Shown here: positions 44,915-53,183 of the stretch, in pieces | Layout of the letters: every line of letters starts with the position of its first letter | Position numbering within the stretch: the stretch's first letter is position 1 | Origin: M3007 sp964646615 | Lineage (GTDB): Bacteria; Bacteroidota; Bacteroidia; Chitinophagales; Saprospiraceae | Assembly: GCA_964646615.1 (NCBI GenBank) | Contig: CAZYEV010000054.1 | Location: 18,001 to 82,000 of the forward strand | Direction: 5' to 3' | DNA: 64,000 nucleotides | Translations under genes and position numbers: made by a program | Notes under the pieces: generated by a model | The model's database searches: none | Told to the model about the DNA's origin: nothing | The model's input: the letters and a program-made list of their open reading frames with translations, nothing else

Positions 44915-47900
44915 ATGAGTTCTACTGCTGCTCTGACGCTGCGGCTTCCTGCCGCGGCTGCGACGTTGTTTGCCCTAATCCTCCTGCTAATGGGCACTCG
45001 GGCAGGCGCCCAGTGCATGATGGTGCCCTGTCCTACGCCAGTACCGGCCACCAATGCGCACAATGCCTGCGTATTGCCCAACCCGGCGGCTTTCAACTGC
45101 TACGAAGGCGCCACTTCAGCCACCACGCCGGAGTCGTTCCCGCCCTCCTGGTGTACGACCATTGAAAACAACATCTGGTTTGCTTTTACGGCCGATGCTC
45201 CTACGGTATCGCTCACCTTTGAAGTGCTGAACTGCACGGTAGGCAGCTGCCTTCAAGCGGCCATACTGAGCACCACCGACTGCAATACGTTTACTTTCAT
45301 GGGGCCTTGCGTCAGTGGCATGAACCCCGGTGGACAGTACACCATTACCGGCGCAGGGCTGGTGCCGGGGCAGGTCTATTTCCTGATGGTGGACGGATGT
45401 GCGGGCGCCCAATGTAGCTTTGTCATTAATGGCAGCGCCCCTCGTATTGTCAATGCCCCTACGCGCGTTTGCTTGCCCGCTGGCCCCAGCACGCTGACGA
45501 GTAATATACCAGGCAACTGGACGCTCAACCCACCCAACGCCGGCACCTTCGTCGGCCAATTCAACAACACCAACACCGTCGCCGTCAACTGGAACACCAA
45601 CTATCAGGGACCCGTGCAGGTATGCGTAGCCAGCCCAACCTGTAATAACGAGAACTGCCGCGAAATTGAAATTGGCCGCCGCGAAGCCACCACCGTTGAG
45701 CTCTTCCTGTGTGCGGGCGAAACGGTCGAGTGTGCCGGCAACTTTTATAGCTCGGGCGGCACCTTCAATACCACGTTCCAGACCTACCAGGGTTGCGATA
45801 GCGTGGTTACCTGCCGCATTATACCTGTACCTACCTATAACTCGCCACTTTTTCAAATAAATAAGTGCGCACCGGGTTCGCACACGGTCTGTGGCGAAAC
45901 CTACACCGAAACGGGCGGCTACAACCACGTGTGCAAAGGATACCGCGGCTGCGATAGCATCATCAACTTCTTCTTAGCCGTGATGGACCCAAAAGCGGTT
46001 ATTAAACCGCCGGGCATCTTAGACTGCGACCAGAACAAAGTCATCACCTTAGACGGCACCATGTCGGTTACCAACCAGGCGGCCCAATTTGGCGGGCTAA
46101 CGCTGTACAACTGGAGCGGCCCAGGCATTGTTGGGCCAGCGAACCAACCCACCGTGCAGGTTAATCAGCCCGGGCAGTACTGCCTTGTCGTAACCCACAC
46201 GCGCGGGGGCGTGTACTGCCGGGATACCACCTGTGTAACGGTATCAGCTGACTATGCCAAACCGCAAAGGCCGCTACTGTTGGGCAATCCCAACCCTTGT
46301 GGCGACTCGACGGAGTTGTACGTCGTCCGACCGGTTGGTAGTCCCGCTCCCACTTCTTTTACCTGGACACCGCCGCCGGGGGTAACGATTACGCAAATCA
46401 GCCCGGACTCTATCCACATCAAGTGGGATACGCTCATCACCGGCCCGCTGTGCGTTACGGCCAACAATGCCTGCGGGGCCTCGCCGCCCGCCTGTTTGCC
46501 CATTGTCGTGCAGCAGCCCATCATTCCGCCACAGATGACCGGCCCCAGCGCCGTTTGTCCGAATGGCGGCTCCTACCTATTTACTTTGGACACACTTCAG
46601 GTAGGCACCAGCTACACCTGGACGGTACCGCCCGGTGCCACTTTTACGGGCGCGAACGACTCCATACGGGCGGATTTCACCAACGCCTCCAGCGGACAGG
46701 TGTGTGTGCAGGTATCGAATGCATGTGGTTCCATCGCCCCCATCTGCCGCAGCGTACAGGTGGCGCCGCTGCCCACCGTTTCGCTGAGTGGGGGTGGAGA
46801 AATCTGCTTGGGCGATAGCATTACGCTTACCTTCACTACTTCGGGCAACGGCCCATTCAACGTTGTGTGGTCGGCAGGTGCCCAGAACAACACCCTCAAC
46901 GGCATCAACAACGGCCACACCATCCGACTGGCGCCCACAGCCAACACCAACTACGGCCTGGTGAGCGCTACCGATGGCTCCACACCTACCTGCCAGGCCG
47001 TGGTGAGCGGCTCGGCTGCGGCCCTCGTGCACCCACATTACACTATTAACGTTGCCCGGCAAATCTGTGAAGGCGACTCTATTCTGTTACAGGGGGCTTA
47101 CCGCAAAACATCGGGTACCTATCGCGACAGCCTGAACTCCATTTATGGGTGCGATAGCGTCATTGTTACGGCGCTCACAGTGTTCGCCATTGACACCACG
47201 GTCATTAATACCGGTTCGTGCAACCCTAATCAGGTCGGCACTTTCACCCAACGGCTCAGTCAGACCAATGGCTGCGACAGCATCGTCATCACCAACGTTG
47301 TGCTGTACCCAACCGATACCACGCGCCTGTTTGGCACCAGCTGCGACATCACGAAAACGGGCGTCTTTGTGCAAAACCTGACTAACCGCTTCGGCTGCGA
47401 CAGTACCGTTATCCTGACGGTCAGTTTCTCCCAATCCGACACGGTGCTGTTCTTCCGCTCCTCCTGTAACCTCAGCGAAGTGGGCGTTTTTGTGGAGCAG
47501 TACACCTCTTCGTTGGGTTGCGACAGCGTGGTCATCACCACGGTCAACTTCCAGGGCATTCCCGTCACCAATCTGAGCGGCACCACCTGCAACCCGGCTC
47601 AGGCGGGGGTCTTCACGCAAACCCTCAAGACAGCCCAGGGCTGCGACAGCACCATCGTTACCACCATCACGCTGCTGCCCAGCAACACGACCAACCTGAC
47701 GGCCACCACCTGCAACCCGGCCGAGGTGGGCGTCTTTGTGCAAAATCTGACCAACCAATTCGGCTGCGACAGTATCGTAACCACCACCGTCTCGCTGTTG
47801 CCCAGCAATACGACGGCGCTGTTCGACACTACGTGCAACCCGGCCAACGCCGGCGTTTTCGTGCAGAACCTGACCAACCAGTTCGGCTGCGACAGTATCG

Positions 47901-50080
47901 TAACCACCACGGTAACGTTTGTGCCGCTGCCGCCCACCAACCTGACAGCCACCACCTGCGACCCGGCTGCTGCTGGTGTCTTCAGCCAAACGCTCACCAC
48001 CGCTCAAGGCTGCGATAGCATCGTTATTACGACTGTCACGCTACTGCCCAGTGATACTGTCCAACTGACTGCTCAGAGCTGCAACCCGGCTAATGTGGGC
48101 ACGTTCGTGCAAGACTTGACCAACCGCTTCGGCTGCGACAGTATCGTGATTACGACCGTATCGTTCTTTACGCTACCCATCACGGTGCTCTCCGCCACCA
48201 CGTGCGACTCCACGCAGGCGGGCGTGTTCACCCAAACGCTTAAAACGGCCGAGGGCTGCGACAGCACCATCGTTACCACCGTAACGCTGCTGCCCAGCAA
48301 CCAGACCAACGTGAGCCGCACCACCTGCAACCCGGCCAATGCCGGCGTCTTTTTTGAAGGCTACCTCAACCAGTTCGGCTGTGATAGCTTAGTAACCATC
48401 ACGGTAACGTTTGTGCCGCTGCCGCCCACCAACCTGACGGCCACCACTTGCAACCCGGCCAATGCCGGCGTCTTCAGCCAGACGCTCAAAACTGCCGAAG
48501 GCTGCGATAGCACCGTCATCACCACGGTAACCCTGCTGCCCAGCAACACGACTAACCTGACAGCCACCACCTGTAACCCGGCTCAGGCGGGGGTATTCGT
48601 GCAAAAACTGACCAACCAATTCGGCTGCGACAGCATCGTAACCACCACCGTAACCCTCCTGCGCCGCGACACTACCTACCTGACGGCCACCACTTGCGAC
48701 CCAGCCCAGGTGGGGGTTAAACAAGTAGTGCTGACCAACAGCGTGGGCTGCGACAGTACTGTTATCACCACCACGTCGCTTTCGCCGCCGGCCTTCTGTA
48801 GCGCTGAAGCCAGCGCTAAAGGCGGCGAAATCCCGTGCGCCGACAGCACCGGCAGCCTGACCATCACGGCCACGCTGGGCATAGCGCCCTTCACCTACGA
48901 AGTGCGTCGCAATGGCCAAACTGTGCGCACCGGCACCATTGCCTCGCTCAACACGCCGCAGGTCGTCAGTGGCCTGCCCGCCGGCACTTATACCATTGTC
49001 GTTACGGCCTCTACGGGCTTCTCCACCACCGTGCAGGCCACGCTGGTGCAACTGCTGCCGCCCACCATCAGCAGCCTGACCTCGCTCGATTACGGCGGCT
49101 TTGGCGTCAGCTGCCCCGATGCCGCAGACGGCGCTGCTAAAGCCAGCGCTTCGGGCGGCAAACCGCCCTACACATTCGTCTGGTCCACCGGCGCAACGGG
49201 TCTCGAGGCGAAAAACCTGCGCGCCGGCACATACACCGTTACCGTTACTGACGCCAACAATTGCACGGCCACGGGAACCATCACCCTCCGGGAACCGGCG
49301 CCGCTATCTATGGCTTTTGCTGTTACAGACATCAGCTGCTTCGGTCGTCGCGACGGCCAGATTACCGCTCAGGTCAGCGGCGGTGTGCCTCCTTACCAAT
49401 ACGCCCTCAACAGCGGTGCTTTCCAGGCTTCCAGCACCTTTACGGGCTTAGGCCCGGGTGCCTTCATCGTACGCGCCATGGACGTCAACGGCTGTGAAAC
49501 GTCGGAGACCATCGTCATCAACTCGCCGCCCCCGTTGGAAGTCAGCCTCGGCGGCAACAAGACGGTGGCCTTAGGCGACTCGCTTAAGCTCGAAATCATC
49601 GTCAACGTCCCCTTGGATAGCATCCAGAGCATTACCTGGGGGCCGCCGTTAGACTCGAACGACTGCGTGCGCTGCTTCTCGCAGACCGTGGCACCCATCG
49701 TAACCACGGCTTATTCGGTAACCATCACGACTAACAAGGGCTGCACCGACTCGGACAAAATCTTCGTCTTCGTGGATAGGCGCCGCTACATCTACGTGCC
49801 TAACACCTTCGCACCGGGCAGCGACGGGGCCAACAGCATCTTCTACGTTTCGGCTAAACCCAACACGGTGAAGAACATCAAAGCCATGCAAGTCTTCAGC
49901 CGTTGGGGCGAGGCGGTGTTCCAGCTGAACGACTTCCAGCCCAACAATCCGGACGCTGGCTGGAATGGCGCCTTCCGCGGGCAGCCGCTCAATCCGGGCG
50001 TCTTCACATGGGTGCTCGAGGTCGAGTTCATTGACGGCGTTACCGAAATTTATACCGGTGACGTTACCATCGTCCGGTAG
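44915..50080 (+). CDS. Giant secreted adhesin with 13 x 41-aa GCDS repeats, SprB repeats and T9SS type B domain
   Basis: 1721 aa from ATG 44915, which opens a signal peptide ending TRAGAQ; the earlier ATG 44693 would bury it 74 residues inside. The N-terminal Cys-rich module (about 30-175: WFAFTADAP, YFLMVDGCAGAQC) is shared with the two other adhesins. Ig/PKD-like regions (about 180-740) include SYTWTVPPGATF. Thirteen tandem repeats of exactly 41 residues start at residue 745, each with GCDS and a second Cys. Two or three SprB-like repeats follow, and then a gliding-motility-type C-terminal domain (YVPNTFAPGSDG, VFSRWGEAVFQL, DVTIVR). Inferred: long surface adhesin, with one possible disulfide per repeat giving a rigid stalk. 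Confidence 0.9.
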   Translation: MSSTAALTLRLPAAAATLFALILLLMGTRAGAQCMMVPCPTPVPATNAHNACVLPNPAAFNCYEGATSATTPESFPPSWCTTIENNIWFAFTADAPTVSLTFEVLNCTVGSCLQAAILSTTDCNTFTFMGPCVSGMNPGGQYTITGAGLVPGQVYFLMVDGCAGAQCSFVINGSAPRIVNAPTRVCLPAGPSTLTSNIPGNWTLNPPNAGTFVGQFNNTNTVAVNWNTNYQGPVQVCVASPTCNNENCREIEIGRREATTVELFLCAGETVECAGNFYSSGGTFNTTFQTYQGCDSVVTCRIIPVPTYNSPLFQINKCAPGSHTVCGETYTETGGYNHVCKGYRGCDSIINFFLAVMDPKAVIKPPGILDCDQNKVITLDGTMSVTNQAAQFGGLTLYNWSGPGIVGPANQPTVQVNQPGQYCLVVTHTRGGVYCRDTTCVTVSADYAKPQRPLLLGNPNPCGDSTELYVVRPVGSPAPTSFTWTPPPGVTITQISPDSIHIKWDTLITGPLCVTANNACGASPPACLPIVVQQPIIPPQMTGPSAVCPNGGSYLFTLDTLQVGTSYTWTVPPGATFTGANDSIRADFTNASSGQVCVQVSNACGSIAPICRSVQVAPLPTVSLSGGGEICLGDSITLTFTTSGNGPFNVVWSAGAQNNTLNGINNGHTIRLAPTANTNYGLVSATDGSTPTCQAVVSGSAAALVHPHYTINVARQICEGDSILLQGAYRKTSGTYRDSLNSIYGCDSVIVTALTVFAIDTTVINTGSCNPNQVGTFTQRLSQTNGCDSIVITNVVLYPTDTTRLFGTSCDITKTGVFVQNLTNRFGCDSTVILTVSFSQSDTVLFFRSSCNLSEVGVFVEQYTSSLGCDSVVITTVNFQGIPVTNLSGTTCNPAQAGVFTQTLKTAQGCDSTIVTTITLLPSNTTNLTATTCNPAEVGVFVQNLTNQFGCDSIVTTTVSLLPSNTTALFDTTCNPANAGVFVQNLTNQFGCDSIVTTTVTFVPLPPTNLTATTCDPAAAGVFSQTLTTAQGCDSIVITTVTLLPSDTVQLTAQSCNPANVGTFVQDLTNRFGCDSIVITTVSFFTLPITVLSATTCDSTQAGVFTQTLKTAEGCDSTIVTTVTLLPSNQTNVSRTTCNPANAGVFFEGYLNQFGCDSLVTITVTFVPLPPTNLTATTCNPANAGVFSQTLKTAEGCDSTVITTVTLLPSNTTNLTATTCNPAQAGVFVQKLTNQFGCDSIVTTTVTLLRRDTTYLTATTCDPAQVGVKQVVLTNSVGCDSTVITTTSLSPPAFCSAEASAKGGEIPCADSTGSLTITATLGIAPFTYEVRRNGQTVRTGTIASLNTPQVVSGLPAGTYTIVVTASTGFSTTVQATLVQLLPPTISSLTSLDYGGFGVSCPDAADGAAKASASGGKPPYTFVWSTGATGLEAKNLRAGTYTVTVTDANNCTATGTITLREPAPLSMAFAVTDISCFGRRDGQITAQVSGGVPPYQYALNSGAFQASSTFTGLGPGAFIVRAMDVNGCETSETIVINSPPPLEVSLGGNKTVALGDSLKLEIIVNVPLDSIQSITWGPPLDSNDCVRCFSQTVAPIVTTAYSVTITTNKGCTDSDKIFVFVDRRRYIYVPNTFAPGSDGANSIFYVSAKPNTVKNIKAMQVFSRWGEAVFQLNDFQPNNPDAGWNGAFRGQPLNPGVFTWVLEVEFIDGVTEIYTGDVTIVR
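47147..48745 (+). repeat. Thirteen tandem 123-bp (41-codon) repeats
   Basis: Each unit begins GCDS, continues with a Thr/Val-rich strand, LLPSNTT-type turn, T-x-C-[ND]-x-x-x-x-G-x-F and ends near TNQF or KTA[QE]. Every unit is 41 codons without an indel. Some copies are nearly identical: the DNA at 47911 recurs at 48403, exactly 492 bp (four units) later. Confidence 0.95.
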
Positions 50081-50105
50081 CGCTTTTAGCGCGCCCTACC
50101 CTACT

Positions 50106-50153
50106 CCGCTGAGGTTCAATGCAGCCGCGTCTGTGTTGAACCTCGCGGCTTTT
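50106..50153 (+). terminator. Intrinsic terminator of the 1721-aa adhesin gene
   Basis: A 9-bp stem (50111-50119 with 50136-50144), extended by CCGC/GCGG with a one-base bulge, is followed by TTTT. Confidence 0.75.
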
Positions 50154-50182
50154 CAGGCGTTTAGTCAGCGCATGTTTTTTCC

Positions 50183-50614
50183 ATGAAAAGCAAAATGCGG
50201 CCTTTTTTTCCCAAAAAAATAACAACTGCGTGGGCTGGCCTGGCCCTTCTAACGCTCGTCTTTGGCCAGTGCGGCAATACGCAAGGGCGCATGGAAGGTG
50301 CCGCTCTGTATCGTGTGCATTGTGCCAATTGCCACCTGGACAACGGGCAAGGGCTGGGCGCGCTTATACCGCCATTGGCGGGCTCTGACTATCTGGCCGC
50401 CCACCGCGAACAGCTGCCCTGCATCGTCCGGCACGGCCTGAAGGACACCATCGTCGTTAATGGCACGCAATACGCTGAGGCCATGGCCGGCATCGAAACA
50501 CTTTCGGACATTCAAATAACCAATATCCTCAATTATATACACACCAGCTGGGGCAACAACCTGCCGCTATATCGGCTCGATGAAGTGCAGCAATTGCTGA
50601 AGCAATGCCGCTGA
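50183..50614 (+). CDS. Exported monoheme c-type cytochrome
   Basis: 143 aa. A hydrophobic N-terminal segment (about 14-29) follows a Lys-rich start and acts as signal peptide or anchor. FGQC (C30) is not a good lipobox. Heme attachment is CANCH (C47, C50, H51), followed by GLGALIPPLAGSDYL, typical of class I cytochrome c. A later Met in QYAEAMAGI is a candidate axial ligand. It should carry electrons in the periplasm, possibly for a terminal oxidase or a dehydrogenase, but no partner gene is adjacent. It sits after the adhesin terminator and converges on mnmE across only 10 bases. Confidence 0.9.
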   Translation: MKSKMRPFFPKKITTAWAGLALLTLVFGQCGNTQGRMEGAALYRVHCANCHLDNGQGLGALIPPLAGSDYLAAHREQLPCIVRHGLKDTIVVNGTQYAEAMAGIETLSDIQITNILNYIHTSWGNNLPLYRLDEVQQLLKQCR

Positions 50615-50624
50615 GCAATGCGCC

Positions 50625-52112
50625 CTATTTCCCGATGCAAAATCGCGAGAAGATGTTCCCGAGAATGTCCTCTACGCCGACTTCGCCGGTGATTTCGCCC
50701 AGGGACGCAAGTGCCCGGCGGATGTCTTGAGCGATCCATTCATTGCTGAGGCCTTTCTCTAAGCCCGAAAGCACGTCGCCCAGTGCGTCATCGGCGCGAC
50801 GCAGGGCTTCGTAGTGGCGAGCATTGACGGCAATGGCGTTTTCCAAATTTACACCTTTACCTATGGCGACCTCCAGGAGCGTTTCCTTGAGGTATTCGAT
50901 GTTCATCTGGTTTTTGGCTGAAAGGGGGATAATGGCCGCGGGTTTCAAGGGTAAGGCATTTGGGTTGAGCAGTTCGCTGCCCTGTGGGCGCAAATAGGGC
51001 GGTATTTCGGGCGCATCGGGCTGCAGCAGCCAGTCGGTCAGGAAGTAGGGATTGCGGTCCATTTTGTTGCAGGCGACAATGAGGGCTGCCTGCGACTGTA
51101 CCGTTTCCGCTGAGCGGGCGAGTTTGCTCCCGATGGTATGCAGGTCGCTGTACACTTCTGGGAGGGTAGTTTCGGAGATGTCCCACACATAGACGACAAT
51201 GGCAGCTTGTTCGATTTTTTCCAAGGCGCGCCGGACGCCAATGGCCTCGATGGCGTCCTGTGCCTCGCGGATGCCGGCGGTGTCAATGAGCCGAAACGGC
51301 ACGCCGCTGAGGTTGATGACCTCCTCGATGGTATCGCGCGTGGTGCCGGCGATGTCGGAGACGATGGCGCGCTCTTCGTTGAGCAGGGCGTTGAGCAAGG
51401 TGCTTTTGCCGGCGTTGGGGCGCCCGGCAATGACGGTAGCGACGCCATGGCGTAGGGCATTGCCGAGCTGAAAGGAATGCATCAGGTCGGCCATGTAGGT
51501 GCGGATTTGCCCTACGAGGGCCTGTAAATGAGCGCGATTGGCAAATTCGACATCCTCTTCGGCGAAGTCCAGCTCCAGTTCGATGAGGCTGGCGAAGTGG
51601 ATGAGTTCGTCGCGCAGGCGGGCGATTTCAGATTTGAAACCTCCGCGCAGTTGGCGCATGGCCACGGCATGAGCGGCGGAGGTCTGGCTGGCGATGAGGT
51701 CGGCTACGGCTTCGGCCTGGGTGAGGTCTATTTTGCCGTTGAGGAAGGCCCGCAGGGTGAACTCACCCGGCGCAGCCAGACGGGCACCGCGACGCAGCAG
51801 CAACTCCAGCACGGCTTGCTGAACGTAGGGAGAGCCGTGCACAGAAAACTCTACGATGTCTTCGCCCGTGTAAGAGCGCGGCGCGCGAAAGACGGTAGCC
51901 ACGGCCTCATCCAGAATGTGCCCGCTTTCATCTTCGATGCGGCCTACGTGTGCCGTATGACTGGGCTGTTCGCGCAGGCGTTTACCTCGAAAGACGGTGT
52001 CGGCAATCTCTATGGAACGCGGGCCTGAAAGCCGCAAGACGGCGATGGCCCCCACGCCGGGCGGCGTGGCCAAAGCGGCAATGGTATCGGTCAAATCGGG
52101 CAAGACAGGCAT
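50625..52112 (-). CDS. mnmE: tRNA uridine-5-carboxymethylaminomethyl modification GTPase MnmE
   Basis: Works with MnmG to install the cmnm5 group on wobble uridine of certain tRNAs, using a folate-derived C1 unit. 495 aa. The N-terminal folate-binding domain (about 5-125) opens with DTIAALATPPGVGAIAVLRL. A helical domain follows, with an inserted Ras-like GTPase: P-loop GRPNAGKST (230-238), DTAG switch II and NKMD. The C-terminus ends in the hallmark CIGK, where the catalytic Cys lies. Complete and normal length. It has a perfect -7 element 24 bases before its start; that promoter overlaps the terminator of the upstream candidate RNA. mnmG is not in the window. Confidence 0.98.
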   Translation of the reverse strand: MPVLPDLTDTIAALATPPGVGAIAVLRLSGPRSIEIADTVFRGKRLREQPSHTAHVGRIEDESGHILDEAVATVFRAPRSYTGEDIVEFSVHGSPYVQQAVLELLLRRGARLAAPGEFTLRAFLNGKIDLTQAEAVADLIASQTSAAHAVAMRQLRGGFKSEIARLRDELIHFASLIELELDFAEEDVEFANRAHLQALVGQIRTYMADLMHSFQLGNALRHGVATVIAGRPNAGKSTLLNALLNEERAIVSDIAGTTRDTIEEVINLSGVPFRLIDTAGIREAQDAIEAIGVRRALEKIEQAAIVVYVWDISETTLPEVYSDLHTIGSKLARSAETVQSQAALIVACNKMDRNPYFLTDWLLQPDAPEIPPYLRPQGSELLNPNALPLKPAAIIPLSAKNQMNIEYLKETLLEVAIGKGVNLENAIAVNARHYEALRRADDALGDVLSGLEKGLSNEWIAQDIRRALASLGEITGEVGVEDILGNIFSRFCIGK

Positions 52113-52135
52113 AGAGCGAGCGAAGTTCAGGCGGG

Positions 52136-52169
52136 CAAAAGTACGCGCCCTTTCGCCCGAAAAGGCAAA
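52136..52169 (-). promoter_or_regulatory. Promoter of mnmE
   Basis: Minus strand: TTTG (52166-52169), 22 bases, TACTTTTG (52136-52143, perfect -7). The -33 element is the end of the U tract of the preceding terminator. Confidence 0.6.
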
Positions 52170-52201
52170 AAAATACCCGGCTGTGACTTTTCACAACCGG
52201 G
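52167..52201 (-). terminator. Intrinsic terminator upstream of mnmE, minus strand
   Basis: An 11-bp stem (52191-52201 with 52176-52186) with a tetraloop is followed by UAUUUUUUU in minus-strand RNA. The single wobble is U-G only on the minus strand. No protein gene ends just upstream, so it should terminate a non-coding transcript. Confidence 0.85.
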
Positions 52202-52498
52202 GTTCTCGCCTATAGAAGCATAAGACATCTGAACAACCGGGGAGCGCTCAGGCAAGCCTGTAAAGAGCACTCAACCTCGCTTCGCCACTACCTACTGCAA
52301 AAGCAGTGAAGCGAGGAAAACGACAAAAGCAGCCTTCGGAAAAGCGTATCCGAACAGCCACGTGCGTAAGACAGCCTTTTGGAAAGGGAAATCGAAAACG
52401 GAATAAAGAATGGGCGTGCCAATCTGCTCATGATGGGATGAATTTTGAACTCGTGTAATCGGCGACAAAGCAGATGTCGTGCAGAGGGATTAAAAAGA
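52168..52498 (-). ncRNA. Candidate structured non-coding RNA of about 330 nt
   Basis: The 486-bp gap between mnmE and the NUDIX gene contains a minus-strand unit with a perfect -7 element (52505-52512) and a strong terminator. Between them are hairpins: CCTCGCTTC/GAAGCGAGG (about 52273-52315) with ACTGC/GCAGT inside, TTCGGA/TCCGAA (about 52334-52353), and GAGTGCT/AGCGCTC (about 52242-52272) enclosing CAGGC/GCCTG. The last pairs with a U-G wobble only in minus-strand RNA. I see no signature of tmRNA, RNase P RNA or SRP RNA. A 47-codon ORF lies inside, so a short coding mRNA is the main alternative. The exact 5' end is estimated from the -7 element. Confidence 0.5.
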
Positions 52499-52504
52499 AC
52501 GCCT

Positions 52505-52512
52505 CAAAGATA
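52505..52512 (-). promoter_or_regulatory. -7 element (TATCTTTG) of the candidate RNA
   Basis: Perfect TAnnTTTG match on the minus strand, predicting a start near 52498. No -33 TTG at 19-22 bp. Confidence 0.45.
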
Positions 52513-52598
52513 CAAGACCTGAAAACAGCGCTGCCTGTTCTCGTCTTTATTTTTTTCGATAAATGTCGGTTAACTTTCAGTAAGCGTCAAAAGTCGCT

Positions 52599-53081
52599 CT
52601 ACGGAATGGCAAAGCCTTCCTTTTCGGAGGCTTCCTGTTCCCAATGGGCCAGCACTTTGCTGCGCGCGGGATATTCGGAGTAGATTTCTCCGCGCTGGAT
52701 AGCCTCCAAAACGTGCCGGGTCGCTTTTGAGACCTCGGCGGGCAGGAGCTGAATGGGAAACCAGCGCACGTCGCGAAATTTTTTAGGCTCTTGCGAGACG
52801 GGTTCTCCATGGAAGCACTCTGTACGGAAGTAAAGGACCAGTAGTGTCTCGTTTTTCTTCAATTTGTGACGGTGCAGCACATGGACGAGTTGCAACGTTT
52901 CTGGACGGACGTGAATACCAGCCTCCTCCAAAGCTTCGCGCGCCAGCGCCTCGCGGGCAAACTCCCGGTCTTCAACGTTGCCACCGATGAGCGAGAAGCG
53001 CCCGCCATTTTTCTTGGTCTGGCGCAGAAACAGCAGCTTGCCCTCTTGTTCTACCAATAGCCGAACGGCAAATGTCAGCAT
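52599..53081 (-). CDS. NUDIX hydrolase
   Basis: 160 aa. The Nudix box begins at GGNVEDREF and ends REALEEAGI, fitting G-x5-E-x7-R-E-U-x-E-E-x-G-U apart from Ala at one hydrophobic position. Upstream strands (VRLLVEQEGKLLFLRQ) are typical of the fold. The family hydrolyses nucleoside diphosphates linked to another moiety; the substrate cannot be inferred here. Cytoplasmic, normal length. TACCTTTC (53121-53128 minus) is a near-match to the -7 element. It follows the DUF4230 gene on the same strand after 102 bp. Confidence 0.92.
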   Translation of the reverse strand: MLTFAVRLLVEQEGKLLFLRQTKKNGGRFSLIGGNVEDREFAREALAREALEEAGIHVRPETLQLVHVLHRHKLKKNETLLVLYFRTECFHGEPVSQEPKKFRDVRWFPIQLLPAEVSKATRHVLEAIQRGEIYSEYPARSKVLAHWEQEASEKEGFAIP

Positions 53082-53183
53082 CTAAGGATACGGAAGTATT
53101 TATGCAGCGATTAAAGCGGCGAAAGGTAGAACATTCGCCCCATGCACGTGCGTAAAGTTTTTGTAAAGTTGCACCACAGCCAC

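Noticed and set aside
50183..50614. Cytochrome c considered as a lipoprotein because of FGQC near the signal peptide end
   Set aside because: Gln at the -1 position before Cys does not fit the lipobox.
53126..53180. Direct repeat GTAAAGTTTTTGTAAAG and GCACGTGC considered as an operator
   Set aside because: Short, low-complexity and without a clear relation to a promoter.
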